Origin: an uncultured Treponema sp.
Lineage (GTDB): Bacteria; Spirochaetota; Spirochaetia; Treponematales; Treponemataceae
Assembly (NCBI GenBank): GCA_900316905.1
Contig: ONET01000021.1
Coordinates: forward strand, 1-42,381
DNA length: 42,381 nucleotides
Direction of reading: 5' to 3'
A program made the translations under genes and the position numbers. The notes under the pieces are model-generated. The model did no database searches. It was not told the DNA's origin and was given only the letters and a program-made list of their open reading frames with translations. Position 1 is the first letter of the stretch. Each line of letters starts with the position of its first letter. This document shows, piece after piece, positions 31,639 to 40,133 of the stretch.

Positions 31639-31667
31639 AAAAAAAGGAGCCGTTTCCGGCCCCTTTT
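31639..31667 (-). terminator. Terminator of pyrI, repeat copy
   Basis: Same hairpin as 27417-27449: AAAAGGAGCC, loop GTTTCC-type, GGCCCCTTTT, five bases after the pyrI stop at 31672. Confidence 0.8.
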
Positions 31668-31671
31668 CCTC

Positions 31672-32121
31672 TTACAATTCCACCGCCTCTCCCTGCGGGC
31701 CGGCCTTGTACAAGGTGTCGCAGTATTCGCAGCGGTAAAGGGCGCGGGTCCTGTCAACCAAGTGGAAGCTTTGCGGAACGTATTTTTCGCTCGCGGTGAT
31801 GCAACGGGGGTTTTTGCAGTGGATTACGCCGGTCACTTTTTGCGGAAGCTCCATCTTGATTTTTTCGACAATCTTTTCGTCCTTGATCACGTTCACTGTG
31901 ATGTTGGGGTCGATAAAGCCCAAGACCGAATAGTCGATGTTGATTATGTTGTCGATTTTTATGATGTCTTTTTTTCCGCCCTTTTTGGACTGAACGTTCA
32001 TCACAAGCGCCGCGGTAAAGCGCGCGTTGGCAAGTCCCAGCCAGTTAAAAATCTTTGGGCCGTAGCCCGCGCAAATGTGGTCGATGACCAAACCGTTTTT
32101 TATCGTTTCTACGTTTAGCAT
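31672..32121 (-). CDS. pyrI: Aspartate carbamoyltransferase regulatory subunit
   Basis: 149 residues, full length. The N-terminal allosteric domain starts [16 protein letters not shown], and the C-terminal zinc domain has HCKNPRC and CEYC, the four Cys ligands that hold the zinc at the interface with the catalytic subunit. The protein binds ATP, CTP or UTP to tune PyrB. Follows pyrB after 98 bases containing a three-way structured repeat. Complete. Confidence 0.95.
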   Translation of the reverse strand: MLNVETIKNGLVIDHICAGYGPKIFNWLGLANARFTAALVMNVQSKKGGKKDIIKIDNIINIDYSVLGFIDPNITVNVIKDEKIVEKIKMELPQKVTGVIHCKNPRCITASEKYVPQSFHLVDRTRALYRCEYCDTLYKAGPQGEAVEL

Positions 32122-32145
32122 ATTCTACTCCTAAAAATTATGCTG

Positions 32146-32204
32146 CGAGTTTTAACGGTTTTCGCTTGCGAAAATTGCCGCCGCTGCGGCAAAGTTAAAA
32201 CTCG
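32146..32204. repeat. Three-way junction structure between pyrB and pyrI
   Basis: Outer stem CGAGTTTTAAC (32146-32156) with GTTAAAACTCG (32194-32204) encloses two hairpins: TTTTCG/CGAAAA (32159-32174) and TTGCCGC/GCGGCAA (32175-32192). Fifty-nine bases almost fully paired. It may be a small dispersed repeat or an mRNA processing/stability element. Confidence 0.75.
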
Positions 32205-32210
32205 TAATTA

Positions 32211-32245
32211 TCGCAAAGCTCACAGGGAACCTGTGAGTTTTGCGA
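32211..32245. terminator. Long hairpin over the pyrB stop codon
   Basis: TCGCAAAGCTCACAGG (32211-32226) pairs with CCTGTGAGTTTTGCGA (32230-32245), one G-U pair, loop GAA. It includes the last pyrB codons. No T-run follows, so it more likely sets the pyrB:pyrI ratio or protects the mRNA end than terminates. Confidence 0.6.
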
Positions 32246-33143
32246 TGAGGCTCATTCGCGCGTACATTCCAAACTTGACTTGCTTAAAGTACGCGGCGCG
32301 GGGGTCGTCGTCAACCTCGTAAGAAATTTCGTTCACGCGGGGAAGCGGGTGCAGGACAATCATGTCGCTCTTTGCAAGCTTCATTTTTTCCTTGTCCAAA
32401 ATGTAGCTGTCCTTTAGGCGGATGTAGTCCTGCTCGTTAAAGAAGCGTTCCTTTTGAACGCGGGTCATGTAAAGGATGTCGGCCTTGTCAATCACGTCTT
32501 CCATTCGCTCTGCGCATTCGTACTGAACGCCCGCGGGCTTTAGGATGTCTTCTATCATGTACTCGGGAACGGCAAGCTCCTTTGGGCTTACAAAGATGAA
32601 CTTGTTTCCGGGATAGCGGCACATCGCTTGCGTCAAAGAGTGAACGGTGCGGCCAAACTTTAAGTCGCCCACAAAGCAAACCGTTTGGTTTTCAAAGCTG
32701 CCGCGCAATCTTCGGATTGTCAAAAGGTCGGTCAAGGTTTGCGTCGGGTGGAAGTGGCCGCCGTCACCCGCGTTGATTATCGGGCAGTCAGAATATTTTG
32801 AGGCCAAGAGCGCCGCTCCTTCCTTGGGGCTTCTCATCGCGATTACGTCCGCGTAGCTTGAAACAACGCGAATCGTGTCGGCCAAGATTTCTCCCTTTGT
32901 GGTGGAAGTGTAGCTCGCGTCGGCAAAGCCTTCCACCGCTCCGCCCAAGCGCAGCATCGCCGCCTCAAAGCTTAAGCGCGTGCGGGTGCTCGGCTCAAAA
33001 AAAAGCGCCGCAAGAATTTTCCCGCGGCACACATCTTTAAAAGAATTTGGATCAACAATAATTTGCTCTGCCAGAGCGCAGATTTCCTCAATCTCCGCAA
33101 CCGACAAATCATCAGGTTGGATTACGTGACGGCCTTTAAGCAT
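32220..33143 (-). CDS. pyrB: Aspartate carbamoyltransferase catalytic subunit
   Basis: 307 residues from ATG 33143 (AAGGAG upstream); a reading to 33179 is rejected. Motifs: [15 protein letters not shown] (carbamoyl phosphate loop STRTR), then [29 protein letters not shown] and HPLPRVNEI. The enzyme joins carbamoyl phosphate and aspartate, the committed step of pyrimidine synthesis. Followed by pyrI, so a class B (E. coli-type) holoenzyme is expected. Promoter at 33168-33197. Complete. Confidence 0.96.
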   Translation of the reverse strand: MLKGRHVIQPDDLSVAEIEEICALAEQIIVDPNSFKDVCRGKILAALFFEPSTRTRLSFEAAMLRLGGAVEGFADASYTSTTKGEILADTIRVVSSYADVIAMRSPKEGAALLASKYSDCPIINAGDGGHFHPTQTLTDLLTIRRLRGSFENQTVCFVGDLKFGRTVHSLTQAMCRYPGNKFIFVSPKELAVPEYMIEDILKPAGVQYECAERMEDVIDKADILYMTRVQKERFFNEQDYIRLKDSYILDKEKMKLAKSDMIVLHPLPRVNEISYEVDDDPRAAYFKQVKFGMYARMSLIAKLTGSL

Positions 33144-33167
33144 TAATGGCTCCTTAGAATTTTTCCT

Positions 33168-33197
33168 ATTGTAGCGCATTTAGGGAATTAAATGCAA
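33168..33197 (-). promoter_or_regulatory. Promoter of pyrBI
   Basis: Minus strand TTGCAT (33197-33192), 18-base spacer, TACAAT (33173-33168); AAGGAGC follows before ATG 33143. No pyrimidine attenuator is seen in the short leader. Confidence 0.7.
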
Positions 33198-33244
33198 GCG
33201 GAACGCCAGCCTCCGCTGAAAGCCTTATTTCTTTTTCCATAAAA

Positions 33245-34855
33245 CTACTTTCCCACGCAAAAGTTGCTGAATACGCTGTCCAAAATGTCGTCGGCGGTCA
33301 CGCGGCCTGTAAGCTCGCCCAAAAAGTCCAGGGCGTCCTCAATGTCTTGGACGGCCGCGTCAAGCGAATATCCTTTTTGCAAACTGGCGGCGTGGCGCAA
33401 GCTTTCCAGAGCGCTTTCAACCAAACGCTTTTGGCGCTCGCTGCCCAAACCGGCCTGGCTTCGCTCCGTTTCCTGGCCTTTTAAAAGCAGGGCTTTTGCC
33501 GTCGCGACCAAATCCTTTACGCCGCCGCCATTTTTGGCGCTGACAAAAACTTGCCCTGCAAGCGCGGGGATTTTTTTGCTGGCGGCCTCATAAAATTTTT
33601 GGGCTTCGGAAATCGCCGCCTTTTGGTCTTGCGAAACCTTTTCGGCTTGCACGGCCGCTTCTTTGTCTTGCAAGGCCTCCTGGTTCGCCGCCTTTTGGTC
33701 TTGCGGCAACTTGTCCAGCTTGTTCCAAACAAAAATCACAGGCTCCTTTCGTTCCGCCAAAAAAGCCAGGTCGATTTGATCCTTGGGCAAAGTGACGTCG
33801 GCCAAGTACAAAAGCAAGTCGGCCTCGTCGCTCAATTCCTTGGCGCTTTCCACGCCGCGAGCCTCTATTTCGTCGCTGGTGGAACGCAAGCCCGCCGTGT
33901 CAAAAAGGCGCGCGGGGATTCCGTCAAGGCTTATCCAGCTTTCTATCCAGTCGCGGGTTGTGCCTTCGATGTCGCTTACAATCGCGCGCTCTTCCTTTAA
34001 AAGGCAGTTGAACAAGCTGGACTTTCCGGCGTTGGTTTTTCCGCAAAGAACCAGGCGGGCGCCTTCTTGGTAAAGTTTTTCGCTTTTCCATGTATGGGCC
34101 AGGCGCTCAAGGGCGGCTATGGCTTCAAGCAATTTTGTTTGGTCGTAAGCGTCCGCGATTGTCTCTTCGTCTTCGGGGTATTCGATTTCAACTTCGATTT
34201 GCGCCAGCGTGTCAATCAAGGATTTTTGGACGCGCTCGATTTCTTGGCTCAAGTTTCCGGCCAAGCGGCCCGCCGCCTTTTGGCTTGAGGCTCCCGTGCG
34301 GCTTTCGATTATTTCGCGGACGGCTTCCGCCTTTGTAAGGTCGGCCTTTCCGTTTATAAAGGCGCGGAAGGTAAACTCGCCGCGCTCGGCCTGCCTAAAG
34401 CCGTTTTGCAAAAGCAAGTTGAAAATTTGGGTCACCACAGCCGTTCCGCCGTGGCAAGAGATTTCGGCCATTTCCTCGCCGGTAAAAGATTTTGGAGCGC
34501 GGAAAACCGACACCAAAACTTCGTCAACGCGCGCGGCTTTTTGGTCAGGAACGCAATCGCGGGCCGCGGCATTTTGGTCTTGCGACCGATTTTCGTCAGC
34601 GGCTTTTTGGCCTTGCGAACAATCTTGGCCGCCTCCAACGCTTTTTGCAAAACCAGCGTTTTTCGGCTCAACAATCCAGCCGTAAACAATCGTGTTGCCG
34701 GCGGCCGTGTTCAGGGCCTTGGGACGAGAAAAAATTTTTGACAAAAGTTGAATGGAGTTTTTACCCGAGACGCGGATGATGCCGAGAGCGGCCGGCGCCA
34801 GCGCTGTGGCGACCGCCGCAATCGGCTCTTCGGGCGTGTAGCCTGTGTTGTCCAA
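33245..34855 (-). CDS. mnmE: tRNA modification GTPase MnmE with inserted repeats
   Basis: 536 residues against a usual 450-470. Start is TTG at 34855, two bases after the previous stop. The N-terminal tetrahydrofolate-binding domain has EEPIAAVATALAPAALGIIRVSG; the G domain has GKTNAGKSSLFN (G1), TTRD (G2), DTAG (G3), NKLD (G4) and SAKNG (G5); the C-terminus ends in CVGK, the family's C(I/L/M)GK with catalytic Cys. With MnmG it modifies wobble U34. Two inserts rich in DQKAA repeats occur: about 40 residues before VDEVLVSVFRAP and about 35 residues between NKLD and SAKN. Everything else is intact. Last gene of the 40053-33245 operon. Confidence 0.93.
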   Translation of the reverse strand: MDNTGYTPEEPIAAVATALAPAALGIIRVSGKNSIQLLSKIFSRPKALNTAAGNTIVYGWIVEPKNAGFAKSVGGGQDCSQGQKAADENRSQDQNAAARDCVPDQKAARVDEVLVSVFRAPKSFTGEEMAEISCHGGTAVVTQIFNLLLQNGFRQAERGEFTFRAFINGKADLTKAEAVREIIESRTGASSQKAAGRLAGNLSQEIERVQKSLIDTLAQIEVEIEYPEDEETIADAYDQTKLLEAIAALERLAHTWKSEKLYQEGARLVLCGKTNAGKSSLFNCLLKEERAIVSDIEGTTRDWIESWISLDGIPARLFDTAGLRSTSDEIEARGVESAKELSDEADLLLYLADVTLPKDQIDLAFLAERKEPVIFVWNKLDKLPQDQKAANQEALQDKEAAVQAEKVSQDQKAAISEAQKFYEAASKKIPALAGQVFVSAKNGGGVKDLVATAKALLLKGQETERSQAGLGSERQKRLVESALESLRHAASLQKGYSLDAAVQDIEDALDFLGELTGRVTADDILDSVFSNFCVGK

Positions 34856-34857
34856 AG

Positions 34858-36285
34858 TTAGATGACTTTTTCCAACAAGTCGATGATTTTAGGATCGTAA
34901 ATTCCGCTCTTGGATTTAAGTTCCTTAACGGCGGAGTCGCTGTCCATAATCTCGCGGTAGGCGCGCTTGCTTGTAAGAGAAATGTAGCTTTCGCAAACGC
35001 GGATCACGCGGGCAATCAACGGAATGTTCGTTCCGCTCAAGCCGGCCAAGTAGCCTTTTCCGTCCATGTTCTCATGGTGGAATTCAGCCGCCTGCAAGAA
35101 TACCGGACGAATCTGCTCGGGAACAAAGTCAAAGTATTCGGCGGCAGAGTGAACGTGCTCGCGAATCTTTTGGCGCTCGGTCATCGTAAGCTCGCTGGCG
35201 GTCAAGATGCTCTTGGGAACAGAAAGGAAGCCCGCGTCGTAAACCATAGAGGCGCAGTAGCAGACAAGCGCCACGTCGTGGTTGAGCTTGGCTTCGTTGC
35301 AAACTTTAAGAACCAATTCCGAAACCTTGCGGCTTGTTCTTTGTCGGAATGTGTACTTGTCGATTTTGTCTCCAAGGGCAAAGCACTTGTTTTGCAAGTC
35401 GGCCAACTGCTTTCTGTGTTCCACCGTGGAAAAATATTCCATGATTTGCTTTGAAAGCTCGCCGTCCGCCTTTCCAAGCAAGGCCTTCGTGGCCAAAGAA
35501 GTTCTCTTTGACTGCTCCGCGGCGGCTGCGGCCAAGTCGGGGTTCTCTTGGAAATCCTTTCCCATGGAAGAGATGACTTCCATCGAAGTTTCAAAGTGAG
35601 CCTGAGCCTGCTTGCGGCGCTTGTAGTTTTTGTAAACGATTACGATAAGAATTATGACCACGATGACAAGCAAAAAGCCCACGCACAAAACGGCGATTTT
35701 AAGGGCGCGGTCAAGTTTGGCCATTTCGAGTTCCGCCAATTCCAACTTGATTTTTTCAGCGGGAACGCGTCCTGAAACTACGTCAAACAATTCGTTGCGC
35801 TTTTTTTCAAGGAACTCAATGCGGTCGTTGATTTTGTCCCACTTTCCGGCCTTGCCGTTTGTGTGCTTTTGGCGCTCGGCGACCAAAGCTTCAAGCTCGT
35901 TGTCAAAGAGAGTCTCAACAATCGTGAAAATTCTTTGGCTGGCGGCCTGCGGGTGCAATTCAAGCTGCAAGATGTATTTGTCAAACGTCTTGGCGTTTAC
36001 GCGGCCTCCGTTGGCGGTCGCGGCCTTTTGCAAAGCGTCTACATATTCAAAGTAAGAGGCTTCGGCCATAAGGCGAACCTTCTCTGGGAAAGCCTTTTGG
36101 TTTTCTTTTAAGTCTATGGCCTGGTTGATTGATTCAATCGCCTTTAAGTAATTTCCGCTGTTGTAAAACTCTTGAGTGCGCAACAAAATTGTTTCGTTCT
36201 CGTTGTTTTCCTGAGCGAACACAGTTCCTGCAAAAAACGCGAATACGGCAAAAAACGCCGCCATGATAAAACTTTTAGTTTTCAT
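34858..36285 (-). CDS. Membrane protein with degenerate HD-GYP domain
   Basis: 475 residues. Signal sequence MKTKSFIMAAFFAVFAFFAGTVFA, a helical periplasmic region with TPR-like start (FYNSGNYLKAIESINQA), a transmembrane segment near 195-215 (VLCVGFLLVIVVIILI), then a cytoplasmic HD-GYP-like domain. The HD pair is YD (VYDAGFLSVPKSIL near 348, compare HDIGK-IPDxIL), HH is kept (HHENMDGKGY near 401), and GYP reads GYL. Loss of the metal-ligand His argues against c-di-GMP hydrolysis; it may be a receptor. ATGA overlap with the upstream gene, GAGGAAGG before ATG 36285. Complete. Confidence 0.87.
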   Translation of the reverse strand: MKTKSFIMAAFFAVFAFFAGTVFAQENNENETILLRTQEFYNSGNYLKAIESINQAIDLKENQKAFPEKVRLMAEASYFEYVDALQKAATANGGRVNAKTFDKYILQLELHPQAASQRIFTIVETLFDNELEALVAERQKHTNGKAGKWDKINDRIEFLEKKRNELFDVVSGRVPAEKIKLELAELEMAKLDRALKIAVLCVGFLLVIVVIILIVIVYKNYKRRKQAQAHFETSMEVISSMGKDFQENPDLAAAAAEQSKRTSLATKALLGKADGELSKQIMEYFSTVEHRKQLADLQNKCFALGDKIDKYTFRQRTSRKVSELVLKVCNEAKLNHDVALVCYCASMVYDAGFLSVPKSILTASELTMTERQKIREHVHSAAEYFDFVPEQIRPVFLQAAEFHHENMDGKGYLAGLSGTNIPLIARVIRVCESYISLTSKRAYREIMDSDSAVKELKSKSGIYDPKIIDLLEKVI

Positions 36286-38732
36286 AAAGAACCTTCCTCT
36301 TTATATATTTTATCATACCTTTTGGAATTTTGCAAGACAGAATTTAACGCGCTCAGGCTATTTTCGTCGGGAACGTTGGGCTGTTTTTGCGAGGCGTAAA
36401 ACGATATCGGCGGGCCTTTTGGGCCGATCGCGGGCTTCCTGAAGTTGGCGCTGGCCTCGGGAGAAGGCCCCGTGTATTCGGCGTCGCCGGGGTCGGGCGA
36501 AATCTTCACGTAGTTGGCCACGTTGTTCCAGAACATGTAGCCGCGGTCAACGCTGTCGCGAACGCCAAAGACTTCCTTGAGCACATATTCCTTGTCATAA
36601 AACTGCCTGTCATAAGGCACGTTCAAGAAGAAAGCCTGAACCCAAGGACGCACAACGACGCGGTCTCGCGCGATGACGGTGTTGCGGTAAGTTCCGTAGT
36701 AGTAGATGCGGTAGGGCCGCTCCTCGTTGGGATAGTAGTTCATGAACTTGTGCTCAAAGTGGCTTGGGTAGAACATTGGGCAAATCACGTCAACGTATTG
36801 GGCAAGCGTCTCAACGTCTTGGCCTGTGCGCGTTCCGCTGCGGTACCAGCCGTTGGCGCCGTAAATGTCGATTCCAATCGGAGCGTCTATGTTTTCGCGC
36901 GCGTATGAAAGGAAGCTTCGCAGCGCTCCTTCCTTGTCCATGCCTTCCGTCTGCCAACGGTAGCCGGCGTTGTAAAGGTTCTGGCCGTCGGTCGGAAAGC
37001 GGATGTAGTCAAACTGAATTTCGTCAAAGCCGCGCGCGATAAGCTCCTTGGCGATGGCAACGTTGTATTCCCAAACTTCCGGGCAAAATGGATCGACCCA
37101 ATGCTCGTCGTAGTAGCGCGTTTGCGTCGTTCCGTCTTCAAGCGTTTCAGTTCCGCTTATGCCCTGCCACTGGCGGTTGTACTTTTTGTCCCAGACCGCG
37201 TATTGGCCGCCGTTGTAGTTGGACAAATTTCTGTCCTTAAAAACCACGACGCGCGCGATTAGGTAAATGTTCTCTTCCTTAAATGTCTTTACAAACTTGT
37301 CCAAGTCAAGCGCGTACTTGCTCACTACGCCTTTTTTTAGCAAGAGCGGATCCTGCGCGTCAAAGCGCATAAGGCCGTAGTCGTCCTTCATGTCGATTAC
37401 AAGGGAGTTGAGCTTGTTGTCCAAAATCAGTTTCTTGAACTTTTCAAAGCCGCCGGGAAGGTGCGCTTGGTAGGCCGGAACGTAGAGGCTTTTTTGTCCG
37501 TCAATCTTGGCGGCGTAAGGCGAAAGAATTTTTCCGCTGTCCAAAAGCCAAAGCTCGTTCAAAAGAACGCCGCCAGACATTTTTATTCCGCGCGCGTTCT
37601 CTGCCGGAATCCAAGCGGCGTTGACCAGCTCTTTGCTTTTTGAAAATTCCGCGATGTAATTTTCAAGCGCTCCGTTTATGTCTTCCACGGAATTTGTGGT
37701 CATGTCAAAAGAGCAAACTTTTCCGGGAGAAATGTAAGAAATCGCGCTTCCGTTTTGCCAAAGAGAATCGATTGTGTCGCAAGGCTCGTCTCCTTTGTAA
37801 AGGCAAACGCTTTTTTGCGCGTCCATGTCATAATGGTAGATGCGGGGCATGAAAGTCTGCGACAAGAATATTTCGCACCACTTGTTGCCGCTTTCGTCTT
37901 TTGCCACAACCGGCAAAATGTCGGACACCTCGTCGCTGGAATTGTTGGGGTCGCTGCATTCAAGGCCCTTGTTTGCGTCCAACCAGTCGGGCTTGGCCGC
38001 GTCTGGTTTGTAGAACCAAAAGCCCAAAATTGAGTGCGCCATAAAGACAACCGTTTCCGTCTGTCCTTCCGCGCCCGCCTTCATCGAAGCGACGGCGACG
38101 GCCTTTATTCCGTTTGTGCGAAGGCTTGCCGATCCGATGTTGGTCCAACTAAGGCCGCCGTCGCGCGTAAAGTAAACGCGTTCCTTTGTGGCCGTGACCA
38201 TCTCCAGCGGGTTTAGCGGATTAAAGGCCAAGTCCTTTAGGTCTTGCGCGTGGCTTTCGTGGCTGGTTTCGCGCTTGTCGTTGAATTTTTTTATGATATA
38301 TGTCGGAAGGCCGTTGTTCCTAAGCTCAAAGTTTTGCAAGTCGCTTGTGTAAACAATGCCCTTTGACGTGACAAAATAAAAGGCGTTTTCAACTGGAAGT
38401 ATTTGCTGAACGGCGCCGTCCTTCCAAAGCGACGTCAACTTTCCGTTGGGGCTTATCTTCTTTAGGCCGTTTTCCGTGGCCAAAAGCGTGTTTTTTGTTT
38501 CTTCACTTTGAATGCGCTTTATCGTCGCGCCGGAAGCGGGCTTTATTTCGGCCTGGCCGATTTGCTTTTGTTGGCCGGAATTCTTTTTTGCCAAAACGCT
38601 TGAATCGGCCTTTTGCGGCTCGATGATTTTTGGCAACGAATAAAGAGGCTTTGACTCAAAGTAGTCGTCCTGCGCAAAAACATTGTAGGCCGTTAAAATG
38701 GCCGCCGCTAAAATGAGGAATGCTTTTTTCAT
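36282..38732 (-). CDS. DUF4015 putative glycoside hydrolase with propeller-like N-terminus
   Basis: 816 residues. Signal peptide MKKAFLILAAAILTAYNVFA. Residues about 90-380 look like a beta-propeller with an Asp-box-like VYFTRDGGLSWTNIG. Residues about 420-760 match the DUF4015 TIM-barrel glycoside hydrolase family: LYVPAYQAHLPGGFEKF, LVIDMKDDYGLMRFDA, FDEIQFDYIRFPTDG (the acidic strand end), GIDIYGANGW and VDVICPMFYPSHF. Substrate is unknown; periplasmic or extracellular location expected. Tail is Pro/Ser-rich and short. Translational overlap with the HD-GYP gene. Possible role in cell-wall or polysaccharide turnover, by family only. Confidence 0.88.
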   Translation of the reverse strand: MKKAFLILAAAILTAYNVFAQDDYFESKPLYSLPKIIEPQKADSSVLAKKNSGQQKQIGQAEIKPASGATIKRIQSEETKNTLLATENGLKKISPNGKLTSLWKDGAVQQILPVENAFYFVTSKGIVYTSDLQNFELRNNGLPTYIIKKFNDKRETSHESHAQDLKDLAFNPLNPLEMVTATKERVYFTRDGGLSWTNIGSASLRTNGIKAVAVASMKAGAEGQTETVVFMAHSILGFWFYKPDAAKPDWLDANKGLECSDPNNSSDEVSDILPVVAKDESGNKWCEIFLSQTFMPRIYHYDMDAQKSVCLYKGDEPCDTIDSLWQNGSAISYISPGKVCSFDMTTNSVEDINGALENYIAEFSKSKELVNAAWIPAENARGIKMSGGVLLNELWLLDSGKILSPYAAKIDGQKSLYVPAYQAHLPGGFEKFKKLILDNKLNSLVIDMKDDYGLMRFDAQDPLLLKKGVVSKYALDLDKFVKTFKEENIYLIARVVVFKDRNLSNYNGGQYAVWDKKYNRQWQGISGTETLEDGTTQTRYYDEHWVDPFCPEVWEYNVAIAKELIARGFDEIQFDYIRFPTDGQNLYNAGYRWQTEGMDKEGALRSFLSYARENIDAPIGIDIYGANGWYRSGTRTGQDVETLAQYVDVICPMFYPSHFEHKFMNYYPNEERPYRIYYYGTYRNTVIARDRVVVRPWVQAFFLNVPYDRQFYDKEYVLKEVFGVRDSVDRGYMFWNNVANYVKISPDPGDAEYTGPSPEASANFRKPAIGPKGPPISFYASQKQPNVPDENSLSALNSVLQNSKRYDKIYKEEGSL

Positions 38733-38759
38733 ACTTTCTTTATCGGAAAAAGAAAGCGA

Positions 38760-39551
38760 TTATTTAGAGGAAAGTTCTTGCCTGTAGATTTCGTAAAGCA
38801 AAACGCCGGCGGCCACAGAAACGTTCAGGCTGTCGATTTTGCCGCAAGTGGGAATGGAAACGATTGTGTCGCACTGTTCGCGCAAGAGCCGCGCGATTCC
38901 ATTGCCTTCGCTTCCCATTATAAGGACTGAATTTTTGGAGAAAGTTCCGTCTTGGACTTGAACGCCGCCAGCGTCGGCGCCGTAAATCCAAAAGCCCGCG
39001 TCCTTTAGCTGTTGGGCTGCGCGGACAAGGTTTGACACAACGCTAACCGGCACCCAAGACGCCGCGCCGGCGCTGGAACGCGCTATGACTTCGTTTTGGG
39101 CAACGTCGTTGGCTCCGCGCCTTTCGGGAAGGAGGACGAGCGCGGCTCCAAATTGGTCGGCGCTTCGCAATATGGCGCCAACGTTGTGCGGGTCGGTCAC
39201 CGAGTCTAGGATTACGACTGTGGTTCGCGACTGGCCAACACGAGCGGCCTTAAAGCGCTCAAGCCACACGTCAAAGTCAACAATGTTTGACGGGCGCGCT
39301 TCTTGTCCTTGGATTTCCAAAATCACTCCGCGATGCTCGCGGGCGCCTTCCGGCAAGGCGGCGGCCATTTGGTCAAGCGTCTTGTTGTCGCTTTGCTCGC
39401 ATTGGATTCCGGCCGACTTGGCCAGCTCCAAAATTTTTTTCACGCGAGGGCCGGGCTTTGAGAAATATATCCGCATTTTTAAAGCGGCGCCGGAATCTTC
39501 CTGCGCCGCCCGCACGCGCTCTTCAACCGCGTGAAAGCCGGAAAGAATCAC
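38760..39551 (-). CDS. rlmB: 23S rRNA 2'-O-ribose methyltransferase RlmB (SpoU family)
   Basis: 263 residues. GTG start at 39551, one base after the preceding TAG. The N-terminal substrate domain begins VILSGFHAVEERVRAA; the SPOUT domain has the three SpoU motifs: LDSVTDPHNVGAILRSADQFG (motif 1, with Asn and Arg), IMGSEGNGIARLL (motif 2) and IPTCGKIDSLNVSVAAGVLLYE (motif 3). It methylates Gm2251 of 23S rRNA (E. coli numbering) with SAM. Complete. Typical length 240-260. Confidence 0.93.
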   Translation of the reverse strand: MILSGFHAVEERVRAAQEDSGAALKMRIYFSKPGPRVKKILELAKSAGIQCEQSDNKTLDQMAAALPEGAREHRGVILEIQGQEARPSNIVDFDVWLERFKAARVGQSRTTVVILDSVTDPHNVGAILRSADQFGAALVLLPERRGANDVAQNEVIARSSAGAASWVPVSVVSNLVRAAQQLKDAGFWIYGADAGGVQVQDGTFSKNSVLIMGSEGNGIARLLREQCDTIVSIPTCGKIDSLNVSVAAGVLLYEIYRQELSSK

Positions 39552-39552
39552 G

Positions 39553-40053
39553 CTAGTTTTTTCCGCAGCAGTTCTTGTACTTTTTTCCGCTTCCGCAGGG
39601 GCAAGGCTCGTTGCGGCCGATTTTGCGGCCCTCGCGGACGACGGTTGTGGGCGTCATTTGTCCGGCGGAATAGAGCCAGGCGCCGTCAACTTTCTTAAAA
39701 TAGGCGGTCTCGTGGTGAACGTCGCGAATGCCTTTTTGAGTGTAGGTGGCCTCAAACTCAACGATTCCTTCGTCGTCAGCCGCGCCGCCCTTTTCTGTTC
39801 TAAGAATCTTCAAGCCATGCCAAGTAGAATTGTTGCTCCAATCCTCGGTGGCCCTGCGGTCTATCTCCGCGATGTTTTCAGACTTTTCGCAAGTGTTGAT
39901 GATAAAGTCAATCTCGTGCTTCTCATACGCCGTGTATCTGGCGCGCATCAAACTTTCGGCTGTAGGCGCCTTTTGCGCGCCTTTGACAATCGGCTCACAA
40001 CATTCGCCGTAACTTTTTCCCGAGCCGCAGGGACATAATTTATTTTCGCTCAT
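39553..40053 (-). CDS. YchJ-type SEC-C motif protein
   Basis: 166 residues from ATG 40053. SEC-C metal-binding motifs lie at both ends: [14 protein letters not shown] and [14 protein letters not shown]. Between them is the YchJ-like NTF2-fold core ([20 protein letters not shown], then [12 protein letters not shown] and [11 protein letters not shown]). The motif binds zinc and mediates protein contacts, as at the end of SecA; YchJ function is not known. The start at 40053 is chosen over two in-frame ATGs that fall in the promoter. First gene of a five-gene operon, leaderless. Confidence 0.93.
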   Translation of the reverse strand: MSENKLCPCGSGKSYGECCEPIVKGAQKAPTAESLMRARYTAYEKHEIDFIINTCEKSENIAEIDRRATEDWSNNSTWHGLKILRTEKGGAADDEGIVEFEATYTQKGIRDVHHETAYFKKVDGAWLYSAGQMTPTTVVREGRKIGRNEPCPCGSGKKYKNCCGKN

Positions 40054-40060
40054 AGTTGGC

Positions 40061-40089
40061 ATTATATCCGCTCGCATTATTGTTTGCAA
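40061..40089 (-). promoter_or_regulatory. Sigma70-type promoter of the five-gene operon, leaderless
   Basis: Minus strand TTGCAA (40089-40084), 17-base spacer, TATAAT (40066-40061). ATG 40053 begins eight bases after the -10 box, with no room for a leader or ribosome binding site. Confidence 0.82.
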
Positions 40090-40133
40090 GCCCCATTCGC
40101 TTGTCTTAGGTCGGAGCAGGCGCCGTTAAAAGG

